The notes beneath the pieces were generated by a model. That model was not told where the DNA came from. It did no database searches and was given only the letters and a program-made list of their open reading frames with translations. 40,017 bases of DNA. It comes from Actinomycetes bacterium (GTDB lineage: Bacteria > Actinomycetota > Acidimicrobiia > Acidimicrobiales > Acidimicrobiaceae). The stretch lies in NCBI GenBank assembly GCA_021799035.1, contig JAJZBG010000018.1, positions 1-40,017 of the forward strand, in the 5' to 3' direction. Shown here one piece after another: positions 16,777 to 26,014 of the stretch (the first letter of the stretch is position 1; each line of letters opens with the position of its first letter). Both the position numbers and the translations under genes were made by a program.

Positions 16777-17394
16777 TCAGTCGCCCCAGTACCGCTGCTC
16801 CTTCCACGGATCGCCATACATGTGGTACCCGTTCTGCTCCCAGAAACCCGGCCTGTCGCCCGCCATGAATTCGATGCCCCTCAGCCATTTCGCGGACTTC
16901 CAGAAGTAAAGCTTTGGAACAAAGAATCTCAATGGATAGCCGTGATCTGGTTCCAGGGGCTTGCCGTCATACTCGTACGCGAGCAACGCAACATTGCCCC
17001 CGAGAAGATCGGCTACTGGAAGATTTGCCGTAAAGCCGTATTCGCAATGGCACATTATGTGAGTGACATTTTCATGCGGCTTGGCAATCTCCCAGATCGT
17101 TGAGAACGGGACGCCCCTCCAAATTGTGTCAAACTTTGACCACTTGGTCACGCAGTGTATATCCACCGTGACCTCTACCGCTGGCAAGGCAAGGACTTCC
17201 TCCCAGCTGAGGACAGCCTTGTTCGCAGCCAAGCCGGTAATGGAGAAAGTCCATTGCGATAGATCCTTGTACCTTGGCACGCTCCCCGCATGCAGGACGG
17301 GAAAGCGATCCGTGCTGTACTGGCCAGGGGGAAGGCGGCTCGGATCAATCCCGGATTTCAGCAGCTGCTCTCTGTTGCGGTCAAAAAATCCCAT
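16777..17394 (-). CDS. Sulfite-oxidase-like molybdopterin oxidoreductase
   Basis: About 205 residues of the sulfite oxidase/MsrP molybdopterin fold. The molybdenum-ligand cysteine lies in VDIHCVTKWSKFD (Cys81), followed by the GVPFSTIWE, GFTANLPV, DHGYPLRFFVPKLYFWKSAKWL and C-terminal GYHMYGDPW blocks. There is no signal peptide, so the enzyme is cytoplasmic in contrast to MsrP. The open frame extends upstream to 17499 into the ccmH gene; the ATG at 17394 (MGFFDRNREQ) fits family starts and removes the overlap. It lies 34 bp after ccmH on the same strand and may be the last gene of the ccm operon. The electron partner is unknown. Confidence 0.85.
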   Translation of the reverse strand: MGFFDRNREQLLKSGIDPSRLPPGQYSTDRFPVLHAGSVPRYKDLSQWTFSITGLAANKAVLSWEEVLALPAVEVTVDIHCVTKWSKFDTIWRGVPFSTIWEIAKPHENVTHIMCHCEYGFTANLPVADLLGGNVALLAYEYDGKPLEPDHGYPLRFFVPKLYFWKSAKWLRGIEFMAGDRPGFWEQNGYHMYGDPWKEQRYWGD

Positions 17395-17428
17395 ACCAGA
17401 TTCTACCAAGCGCGTGATCTCTATTTGG

Positions 17429-18559
17429 CTAGCCAAGCTGGGATGGCACAGGTTGGCCCGCGTCTTTGTAAGCGGAAACCAGCACTGACTTTGTCGCATT
17501 CACAAAAGAGCTGTTCGGTTTATCAGCCAGAAACGCGTTGAACTGGACTACAGCATCCTTGGCGTCGTGGCGATACTGGAAAAGAACGAGACCAAGAAAT
17601 AGTCGAGCATCGGGATAGCTGGGATCCAGTTTGACTGACTGCTGAAGAAACTGCATTCCCTGGTTAACCAATGGATCACTCTTGTCCTTTTCACCGGCCT
17701 GGGCAAGCAGCCAACCCTGGTAGGCCAGGGCTACGGGTTGATTTGGATCGACCTTGAGAACTGAAGAAAGCAGCTTCAAGGCTTGGACATCCTGCCCCTC
17801 GTTAGCGAGCACCCTGGCTTGAAGAATTGCCTGGGCCTCATTCTGAGCCTGGAGGGCCGCTGCCGCCAGCTGGCGGTTCGCGTTGTCCTGGCTCCTGATC
17901 AGAAAGAACCCGGACGCCGCGCCGCCAACCAGGAGTAGAACACCGACGTAGAAGACCCAAGCCTTTCTTACCGAACGGAGCCGCTTGATGCCGCTGGCAA
18001 CCGCTTTGATTCCAGGCAGTTCTGGGTCTTGTTCCATCGAAAGTCGTTCGGTATCCACTGATTCAGTGTGAAAGACAGCCAGCGCAGGTGACACGGATGG
18101 TTCCACATCAACCACAGGGCTGGCAATCTCTGCTTCCCCCTGCATCGCGCTCTGCGAAGTCTTTATGCCACGCATTCTTTTGTACCCGTAAAACCCTATT
18201 GCCGCCAAGACAATCGCAAGGAATGCAAAGGGCATCAAGTCGATGATCCTTCCGCCGTATCCTGGCGGGGGGGCCATCAAGATATTAGGTCCATAACTGG
18301 CCTGTAGTGCATCTATGATTTGCTTGTCGCTCTTCCCAGCTTTAACCTGCTTTTGGACAAAACTCCTAACGGCAAAGGCACCTGCCGTGTTCGAGTCGAG
18401 GGCCGAAATTCCATCGCAGCTAGGACATTTCACCTCGGATTCAATCTGGGTTATCCGCTGCTGAGGTGTAAGGCGCGCATTTGAAGAGAGCAAAGAATAA
18501 CTGATCCCACCGACGGCGACAACGACGGCAAGAAGCAGAGCCCAGCTGCGCAGCTTCAT
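17429..18559 (-). CDS. ccmH: CcmH-like cytochrome c maturation protein with TPR domain
   Basis: Encodes about 376 residues: an N-terminal membrane segment, a CcmH domain with VKCPSCDGISALDSNT (Cys45 and Cys48), a second membrane helix (about 105-125), a third (about 205-225) and a TPR tail at the end. CcmH reduces the apocytochrome CxxCH thiols; the TPR part matches CcmI (CycH), which holds apocytochrome. This is a CcmH-CcmI fusion. The frame is open from 18673, overlapping ccmG, but the ATG at 18559 gives a clean signal anchor and is preferred. Confidence 0.85.
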   Translation of the reverse strand: MKLRSWALLLAVVVAVGGISYSLLSSNARLTPQQRITQIESEVKCPSCDGISALDSNTAGAFAVRSFVQKQVKAGKSDKQIIDALQASYGPNILMAPPPGYGGRIIDLMPFAFLAIVLAAIGFYGYKRMRGIKTSQSAMQGEAEIASPVVDVEPSVSPALAVFHTESVDTERLSMEQDPELPGIKAVASGIKRLRSVRKAWVFYVGVLLLVGGAASGFFLIRSQDNANRQLAAAALQAQNEAQAILQARVLANEGQDVQALKLLSSVLKVDPNQPVALAYQGWLLAQAGEKDKSDPLVNQGMQFLQQSVKLDPSYPDARLFLGLVLFQYRHDAKDAVVQFNAFLADKPNSSFVNATKSVLVSAYKDAGQPVPSQLG

Positions 18560-18644
18560 TCTTCCGGCAGCCGAATAGAGCGGCCGCCTGCCCTCAGTGC
18601 CCACGTCGTTCACTTTGATTCTCGAAAACCGCGCTTGCCATACA

Positions 18645-19211
18645 TCAGAAACCTTTGGATCTTGCCAAAGCAACGAGTTGATCGAGAGAGGACAGATTCA
18701 CTGGTCCGACAATCTCGGTAAGTATCACACCTTTCGGTGATATCAAGTACGACTGTGGGGGGTCCGAGACTCCGTAGGAGAGTGCTATCTGCCCGTTGGG
18801 ATCCGTGACCGCCTGATAGGTGGCACCATTTCTACTGAGAAAGTTCTTTGCCGAAGAGGTAATGTCATTGAAAACGACCCCAAGGACACGCACGTCTTGA
18901 TTTGTGTTTGAAAACTGCACCAGTGCCTTCTCCTCCTGCTGACACGGTGTGCACCATGAAGCAAAGAAGTTCACGAGAACGAAATGCCCTGAATAAGAGC
19001 TCAGGCTTAACTTCTTGCCTGCAAGTGTCGTAGCAGATATGGGCGGGGCTGTTTTGTTGATCAAAGGCGATGCCACAGTCTGCATGCTCACAGGCCGTCT
19101 GGTCGCCAAAAGAATGGAAAATCCAACCAAGCAAGCTCCAACCGCTATCGCTAAGATTCTGACGGTCTTCCTGGCACTTTTTCGGGTTACGTCTTCCAAC
19201 TGTCTGTCCAC
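18645..19211 (-). CDS. ccmG: CcmG/TlpA-like thiol-disulfide oxidoreductase
   Basis: The 188-residue protein has an N-terminal membrane anchor (about 17-38) and an extracytoplasmic thioredoxin-like domain with NFFASWCTPCQQEE (Cys87 and Cys90), a GVVFND strand and a cis-proline region in SDPPQSYLISPKG. It supplies reducing power to CcmH and apocytochrome c outside the membrane. The start is GTG at 19211, 14 bp after the ccmF stop. Its position between ccmF and ccmH is the classic System I order. Confidence 0.88.
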   Translation of the reverse strand: MDRQLEDVTRKSARKTVRILAIAVGACLVGFSILLATRRPVSMQTVASPLINKTAPPISATTLAGKKLSLSSYSGHFVLVNFFASWCTPCQQEEKALVQFSNTNQDVRVLGVVFNDITSSAKNFLSRNGATYQAVTDPNGQIALSYGVSDPPQSYLISPKGVILTEIVGPVNLSSLDQLVALARSKGF

Positions 19212-19225
19212 TGGTTGCGTCGTTT

Positions 19226-21220
19226 CTAGTGCATTTCCTGCATCTCGGAGCCCACTTCTCCGCTCGACTCCTCGCGCTCCTCAACTGATTCGAGAGGGGA
19301 AATGTCCTTGGTTCCGAAAGCGGCTATAGCAGTTCCCAGTGCCATGAGACCTCCGGCTATCCAAATCCAGGAAACAAGCGGTTGAATCACTACACCAAAC
19401 ATCGCGGACCCGCTACCCGTCTTAGGCGGCTGATCAAGAGTCAGGTAAACGTCGTCGACTAGGCCAGGCCTGATGGCTGGAGTACCCACGACCACGCTGT
19501 TATTTCCAAACTGAGACACTTCAGGTTTCAAGTTTTGGGAGCCGTCGACCGAGATCAGCGCCTGCAGAGAGGTCTTGGCCGGCGTGACGATGGTCTGGAT
19601 GCCGTGATAGGTGAAAACATGTCCGTCAAATCTGGCACTCTGACCCGGCTTGAGCACCAGCGATCCGCGTTTGCCATAAGAGGTGGAGGAGACAAGCGCA
19701 AGCGCGATCAGGACGACGGCTACATGGACCAGCATTCCACCGTTTGTCCTTGAAAACAGGAAACGAAGAACCCCATCTTTTCTCCGGTTGCTGTAGATCG
19801 TGTGCACTACAGCCTGGCGCAGCGCAGCAACACCTGCAAAGACCGCCATGGGATAGGCGAAGATCAGCCCTGGACTGTGGACCTTGGCAACTACCTCGAC
19901 AACCACGGTAACGGCAGCTGCAAGGGCCGGCCACATGAGTCGTTTTTGTATAACGCTGCGGCTGGTCTTCTGCCAAGGCAGCAGAGGCGCGATTGCCATG
20001 AAAAACAAGAGCGCAATTCCGAGGGGCCCTATGAATGAGTCAAAGAACGGAGCGCCCACCGTGACTTGAGCGCCGTTCACCGCCTCAATGAGCAAAGGAA
20101 ATGTTGTACCGAGCAAAACTACAAATGCGAAAAGAGAAAACAAGATATTGTTCACGAAGAATGCCGTCTCGCGCGACATCGAAGGTACCATTACGCGTTC
20201 CGACCTCAATCCATCTCCCCGCCAAGCTATCAGTGCGAGCGAGGCGCCCACTACCACAAAGAAGAAGACGAGCAGGAATGGGCCAAGTGATGAATCTGAG
20301 AAGCTGTGGACCGATTGGAGTATACCCGAACGCGTAAAGAAGGTGCCGAGTATTGTAAGAGAGAATGCGGAAACGATCAGGGCTATATTCCAAATTCTCA
20401 GAATTCCCCTGCGCTGCTGGGCAATCGAAGAGTGGAGGTAGGCAGTTCCAGCCAACCAAGGCAGGAGAGCTGCATTTTCAACGGGATCCCAAGCCCAGTA
20501 TCCACCCCACCCCAGCACCTGGTAAGACCACCAGGCTCCAAGCACGATGCCGACAGTCAAAAAACCCCAAGCTATCAGCGACCATCTTCGAGTCTCGGTT
20601 ATCCAGTCTTCATCCAGCCGGTTGGTGATCAAGCTTGCAATAGCAAACGCGAAGGGCACAGTGAAGCCCACAAAACCCAAGTAGAGAAATAGGGGATGAA
20701 TCGCCACTAGCGGATTGTCCTGCAGCAACGGATTTGGCCCGTTTCCATCAGCAGGAACCTGCCCAGCAACATGTACGAATGGGTTTGCTGGACCGAGCAT
20801 CAATGCAAAGAAAAAGGCTGCTACAAGGCTGACGACCAGAATGGCCCAAGCCGGGAGCTCGTCGGTTGGCCTCCGCCGCGTTCGTATCACAAGGCTGCCC
20901 GCATAGATGGCGAGAACCAGGCCCCAGAGAAGTATCGATCCCTGCAGAGCGGACCACATGCCGGTTATCGTGAATAGAAGCGGGGTCTCTCTGGAATTGT
21001 TGGCAGCAACGTAGGCTAGCGAAAAGTCGTGCGTCAACAACGCCCGCTCCATCGCAACGGTGGCCAGGATAGCGCCTGCCAAAAGAACGAAGCTGTAGCT
21101 TCTGCCATGCCGGATTATCCCGGTCTTGTGCGTCTTCAAACCGTAGCCGAGAACGCCGATGCTCGCCAGCGAACCGAAAAATGCCACAAATATGCCGGTC
21201 TGACCCAAGGCGCCGTTCAT
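19226..21220 (-). CDS. ccmF: CcmF cytochrome c heme lyase
   Basis: The 664-residue polytopic membrane protein has the tryptophan-rich heme-handling WWD motif in GWGGYWAWDPVENA near residue 240 and many hydrophobic helices. It attaches heme to apocytochrome c together with CcmH and is the diagnostic subunit of System I. ATGA overlaps couple it to ccmE: the ccmE TGA (21219-21217) shares bases with this ATG (21220-21218). The length agrees with bacterial CcmF. A soluble extracytoplasmic region lies near the C-terminus before a final helix. Confidence 0.93.
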   Translation of the reverse strand: MNGALGQTGIFVAFFGSLASIGVLGYGLKTHKTGIIRHGRSYSFVLLAGAILATVAMERALLTHDFSLAYVAANNSRETPLLFTITGMWSALQGSILLWGLVLAIYAGSLVIRTRRRPTDELPAWAILVVSLVAAFFFALMLGPANPFVHVAGQVPADGNGPNPLLQDNPLVAIHPLFLYLGFVGFTVPFAFAIASLITNRLDEDWITETRRWSLIAWGFLTVGIVLGAWWSYQVLGWGGYWAWDPVENAALLPWLAGTAYLHSSIAQQRRGILRIWNIALIVSAFSLTILGTFFTRSGILQSVHSFSDSSLGPFLLVFFFVVVGASLALIAWRGDGLRSERVMVPSMSRETAFFVNNILFSLFAFVVLLGTTFPLLIEAVNGAQVTVGAPFFDSFIGPLGIALLFFMAIAPLLPWQKTSRSVIQKRLMWPALAAAVTVVVEVVAKVHSPGLIFAYPMAVFAGVAALRQAVVHTIYSNRRKDGVLRFLFSRTNGGMLVHVAVVLIALALVSSTSYGKRGSLVLKPGQSARFDGHVFTYHGIQTIVTPAKTSLQALISVDGSQNLKPEVSQFGNNSVVVGTPAIRPGLVDDVYLTLDQPPKTGSGSAMFGVVIQPLVSWIWIAGGLMALGTAIAAFGTKDISPLESVEEREESSGEVGSEMQEMH

Positions 21221-21714
21221 AGCTTCTTTCCGTTTACGGTAGCTACGCGGTTGGGGTGCGCGGCGATATAGCTCGACGAATGTTTCACCATTATCTGGGT
21301 TGACATGAAGATGCTGCCGGCAAAGTGTCCGACCAGCACTACAGGTATGTTGGGCTGAAAGAGCTGTGGCGGATTTGCGGTATCGTGCACCTGAACAGAC
21401 ACATTCTTCGATTCGACAGAAAAGTCGACACCTTTGCTCGTGGTATGGATGCTCCCAGGGACGACAACTCCCTCGAGGCGGAAGGTGCTAGTGCCCAGCT
21501 GAGCACGATCTTTCCACGCACCTGCTGCAGTCCGGAAATAGACTAGCGAGTTGCCAAGGCCCTTGTAGAGCAGAAAGCCTATGGCAACTAGGACGACGGC
21601 CACCGCAGCCCAAGCTCTTCGCACCTTCCGCTTCGAAGGAAGCGTTCGTGGCTTCAAATTTCTCGGTCCTGCCGGAACGCTGGAATCGTTGCTAACTGAA
21701 AACGGCTCCTCCAT
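21217..21714 (-). CDS. ccmE: CcmE heme chaperone
   Basis: The 165-residue protein has a basic N-terminus, one membrane helix (about 33-52) and an extracytoplasmic OB-fold domain. The heme-binding histidine is in MVKHSSSYIA (His145), with the conserved tyrosine four residues later (Tyr149), so this is the histidine type of CcmE and not the cysteine variant of some other groups. It receives heme from CcmC and passes it to CcmF. Its ATG abuts the stop codon of the short ccmD gene. Confidence 0.88.
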   Translation of the reverse strand: MEEPFSVSNDSSVPAGPRNLKPRTLPSKRKVRRAWAAVAVVLVAIGFLLYKGLGNSLVYFRTAAGAWKDRAQLGTSTFRLEGVVVPGSIHTTSKGVDFSVESKNVSVQVHDTANPPQLFQPNIPVVLVGHFAGSIFMSTQIMVKHSSSYIAAHPNRVATVNGKKL

Positions 21715-21867
21715 CTATTCAGTCGGCCCCGGATCACTCTTTTTCTCTTTTACCCTGACCGGAATCAGCGCCTTCTTTGCCTTGCGCGACCTTCCAAGCA
21801 ATAGTGCCGAATAGCCCGCTAGAACTCCCAAAACTGCCAGATACCCGGCCTCTACATAGCCATTCAT
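21715..21867 (-). CDS. ccmD: CcmD-like small membrane protein
   Basis: This 50-residue frame encodes one hydrophobic helix followed by a strongly basic stretch (GRSRKAKKA) and a charged tail, the layout of CcmD. CcmD is a small membrane peptide that helps release heme-loaded CcmE from CcmABC. The ATG at 21867 has GGAGGAG at ideal spacing, and the TAG (21717-21715) abuts the ccmE ATG with no gap. Position between ccmC and ccmE is exactly where ccmD lies in known operons. CcmD proteins are poorly conserved, so the call rests on context, size, topology and translation signals. Confidence 0.8.
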   Translation of the reverse strand: MNGYVEAGYLAVLGVLAGYSALLLGRSRKAKKALIPVRVKEKKSDPGPTE

Positions 21868-21888
21868 ATTTGCTCCTCCAAGCCCCGC

Positions 21889-22677
21889 TCAAACCTTCGA
21901 AGGCTGGTTGATCTGGTCATTGCCATCTTTCACATGCACCCGCTGAAACTCCAACTCGGGCTCACGCTGCCGCTCTTGTATCATCTGTTCCAACTCTGCA
22001 TCGAGAACTTGTTGCTGCATGGAAGCAATCTCGTACCGGTGCATAAGCATCCATGCATACACAAAAGTAAAAGATATGAAGCCTAGCAGCAGCGTCATCG
22101 CCATCTCCCCGTGAATCTTGGGGCTTAGCGATGGATTCAGCACAGTAGCGCTCTGATGTAGCGTTCTCCACCACACAACCGACTGATGAACAATCGGTAC
22201 ATCAATAAAGGCAATAAGGCCCGCAATTGCCGACCTGACTGCCCTCTGGTGACTATCTGCAGGCACGCTTCGCAGTGCAAGATAGCCGAGATACAAGACG
22301 AATAAAAGGGCGGTAGTCGTCAGCCTTGCATCCCAGGTCCACCAGACACCCCATGCAGGCTTGCCCCATATAGAACCGGTGACAAGTGTGAGTCCTGTGA
22401 ATACCACGCCAACCTCAGCAGAAGAGGCTGCCAACAGATCCCACTTTATATTTCGAGTACGCTTCCAGAGATACAGCACGCTTGCTATCGAGGTCACGCC
22501 ATAAGCGAGATAAGCGACCCAGGCAACGGGCGGGTGTACATAGATCAACCTCACAAGCTGACCTTGCACCACGTCAGGTGGCGTGATCCACAGACCCAGC
22601 ACCACTGTTGCGGCAACCAGAATCAATGAAAGGCTCCCGACTAGTTTGCGCGTCCATCTATACCCGTTGGATTCCAT
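21889..22677 (-). CDS. ccmC: CcmC heme exporter/handler protein
   Basis: About 262 residues with six predicted membrane helices and the WWD domain WGKPAWGVWWTWDARLT near residue 125. The conserved extracytoplasmic histidine lies in YVHPPVAWVAY. CcmC moves heme onto CcmE. The frame is open further upstream to 22800, but the ATG at 22677 (MESNGYRWTRK) shares its A with the ccmB stop codon, the usual coupled arrangement, and is preferred. The C-terminal tail after the last helix is long and charged (about 45 residues). Confidence 0.9.
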   Translation of the reverse strand: MESNGYRWTRKLVGSLSLILVAATVVLGLWITPPDVVQGQLVRLIYVHPPVAWVAYLAYGVTSIASVLYLWKRTRNIKWDLLAASSAEVGVVFTGLTLVTGSIWGKPAWGVWWTWDARLTTTALLFVLYLGYLALRSVPADSHQRAVRSAIAGLIAFIDVPIVHQSVVWWRTLHQSATVLNPSLSPKIHGEMAMTLLLGFISFTFVYAWMLMHRYEIASMQQQVLDAELEQMIQERQREPELEFQRVHVKDGNDQINQPSKV

Positions 22678-23342
22678 CAACCCTCCAGAATGCTGCCGAA
22701 AAAAATAGCCCCTAATGCAAGATAGACGACTGCAAAAACAATGAGTAGTCGGAGCCACGGATCGCCAATTGATGAAGTGCCCGAAAGGGCGTCCTGCCAA
22801 GCCTTTGTACCAGCCAACAGCACTGGTGACGCCACTGGCACAAAGAGCAAGGGAACGAGCGTCTGCTTTGCCCTAGAAGCACTCGCCAGCTGCGAATAAG
22901 TTACGCCCGCTGCAGATAGTCCAAGCGTGGCAAAGAATGTTGAAGCAAGCATCAAGGGCCAGCCACCAACCTTCGACCCGTACAGCACAACTACTCCCAA
23001 TAGCAGAAGAACTTCGAGCAGAAACAGCTGGACAAAGACGGCTACTACCTTTCCGAGAAAAATCCCGCCATGGTCAACCCCGTAAACAAGCAGGCCGTCC
23101 CCAGCATTGTCGTCAAGCTCAATAGCAACTGTCCTTTCAACGCTGAGAATCGAGGAAAACAGGACTGCAAGCCAGAAAAGACCCGGAGCCACTTTTTGCA
23201 GTGTTCCTGGTGACGTATCGAGGGCAAAGGCAAAGACGATCAGAACCACAAAAGCGAAGGGGAGGATCTGGTTAGCAGTCACCTTTGTGCGCAACTCAAT
23301 TTTGAGATCCTTGGCTGCTATAAGGCGTGCATCACGCCACAT
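22677..23342 (-). CDS. ccmB: CcmB heme ABC-exporter membrane subunit
   Basis: About 221 residues of CcmB with six hydrophobic helices and the family segments ARLIAAKDLKIELR near the start and an FSSILSVERTVAIELDDNAGDGLL block. It forms the membrane part of the CcmAB ABC complex. An ATG at 23342 has AGGAGAG six bases upstream and is preferred to the GTG at 23348. It overlaps the end of ccmA by about 11 bp, and its stop shares one base with the ccmC start. Confidence 0.9.
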   Translation of the reverse strand: MWRDARLIAAKDLKIELRTKVTANQILPFAFVVLIVFAFALDTSPGTLQKVAPGLFWLAVLFSSILSVERTVAIELDDNAGDGLLVYGVDHGGIFLGKVVAVFVQLFLLEVLLLLGVVVLYGSKVGGWPLMLASTFFATLGLSAAGVTYSQLASASRAKQTLVPLLFVPVASPVLLAGTKAWQDALSGTSSIGDPWLRLLIVFAVVYLALGAIFFGSILEG

Positions 23343-24042
23343 GGCCACTCTCCTGCTTGGGCTTTACCGTCTCTTCAGCAACGATCGCCTCGGAAAGGAG
23401 TGAATCGCCAACTATCTTCCCGCCTCCGACTTCTACAACCCTGGTGGGCACAAGAGATCCGTGTTGTGCTTCGTGGGAGACCAAAAGAACCGTGGCTCCA
23501 GCTGCCACCTTGGCATTTACGGTGCTGTCAAGCACTTCTCTGGTCCATGAATCCAAGGATGCGTGAGGCTCATCCAACAACCAGAGTTCTGGGTTGCGCG
23601 CTAAAAGCGCAGCCAAGGCTACCTTCTTCCTTTGGCCCGCCGACATCTTGACTACCCTTAGATCCGCCAAGCGGCCCGCAAGCCCCACGCTTGCCATGGC
23701 AGAGTCCGCTCCTGACGGATCCGACCTCGTTGCCTTCAGCACGAAATTCACATTCTCTCTCGCCGTCAAATCTTCATAGAGGAAGCTCTCGTGACCCAGC
23801 AGTCCGACGCGATGCCTCGCATCTCCCGGATTTGCAACGATATCCACTCCAAGCACTCTGGCGCTTCCTCGAGTTATCCGCAACAGACCTGCAACGGCCC
23901 TCAAAAATGAGGTCTTTCCAGCCCCGTTGCGCCCCGTGACGAGAACAATTTCTCCTGGTCCTGCCTCGAAGTCCAGGCCGGTCAGAACAGGAAAATTACC
24001 TGAAACCACAATCACGTTTTTGAAACTGACCAGACTTTGCAT
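23332..24042 (-). CDS. ccmA: CcmA heme ABC-exporter ATPase
   Basis: The 236-residue ATPase has Walker A GRNGAGKTS (37-45), signature KMSAGQRKKVALAALL, Walker B LWLLDEPHASLD and switch histidine LLVSHEAQ. It powers release of heme-loaded CcmE by the CcmABCD complex. It starts the ccm run, 32 bp after gmd ends. The ATPase is longer than the E. coli CcmA by a C-terminal tail. Confidence 0.9.
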   Translation of the reverse strand: MQSLVSFKNVIVVSGNFPVLTGLDFEAGPGEIVLVTGRNGAGKTSFLRAVAGLLRITRGSARVLGVDIVANPGDARHRVGLLGHESFLYEDLTARENVNFVLKATRSDPSGADSAMASVGLAGRLADLRVVKMSAGQRKKVALAALLARNPELWLLDEPHASLDSWTREVLDSTVNAKVAAGATVLLVSHEAQHGSLVPTRVVEVGGGKIVGDSLLSEAIVAEETVKPKQESGHVA

Positions 24043-24074
24043 TTACTTCACTCTAACCAGGCATTGCCGTCTAC

Positions 24075-25318
<1,244 letters not shown>

Positions 25319-26014
25319 ATGGCCACAAAGCAAAAAGGTCGGGTTCGGCGTGCGAAGAAGCCCAATAGTTCTTTGCAGCAGTCGCGCCTTCCGGGTCCAG
25401 AGCGGCGAAGGATAATCATGCGCTGTGCCCTGCAGTGCTTTTCAAAAAACAGTTACCATACGACCTCTATGGACGAAATTGGGGCTGCGGCAGGTGTCAC
25501 CAAACCAGTCATTTACAGGCATTTTTCGTCAAAGCGGCAACTCTACTCCGATCTGATTAAAGAGGTTGGAGAAGAACTCTGCACCAACATCAGGAGCGCA
25601 ACCGAACGTGCTAGGACCCTTCACGAAAGAGTTGAGCTTGGATTCGAAGCCTATTTCCGCTTCGCGTGCGAGTCGAGGGCTGGCTACGAACTGCTCTTCG
25701 GCTCAGGGCCTCGAAGAGACCCCGAGTTCAGAGATGCCATCGTCCAGATAGAAAATGAAATTGCAGATCTTGTGACTTCGAAAATAGAAGCAGATCTTGA
25801 CGAAACTCAACGGCGCTTTGTCGCCCTCGGAGTCATTTCTCTAGCTGAGGGAACAGTCAGACGATGGCTGTCCACGCTCGATCCAGCCAAATACCCGCCC
25901 TTTGAGTCGATCTCATACGAAAACACCGATGCTGCGACATGGGCAAAGCAGGTCACGGATCTAGCCTGGGCTGGCCTGCGAGGAGTAAGAAGAGATTCTC
26001 ACGACGCTCTCTAG
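25319..26014 (+). CDS. TetR-family transcriptional regulator
   Basis: This 231-residue protein has an N-terminal basic tail and a TetR helix-turn-helix (about 35-80): the TTSMDEIGAAAGVTKPVIYR block followed by HFSSKRQLYSDLI. The C-terminal ligand-binding part is helical. TetR proteins repress nearby genes until a small ligand binds. The convergent acyl-CoA dehydrogenase gene is the likely target, together with autoregulation, suggesting an acyl-CoA ligand. The stop codons of the two genes share CTAG (26011-26014), a four-base convergent overlap. Confidence 0.87.
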   Translation: MATKQKGRVRRAKKPNSSLQQSRLPGPERRRIIMRCALQCFSKNSYHTTSMDEIGAAAGVTKPVIYRHFSSKRQLYSDLIKEVGEELCTNIRSATERARTLHERVELGFEAYFRFACESRAGYELLFGSGPRRDPEFRDAIVQIENEIADLVTSKIEADLDETQRRFVALGVISLAEGTVRRWLSTLDPAKYPPFESISYENTDAATWAKQVTDLAWAGLRGVRRDSHDAL

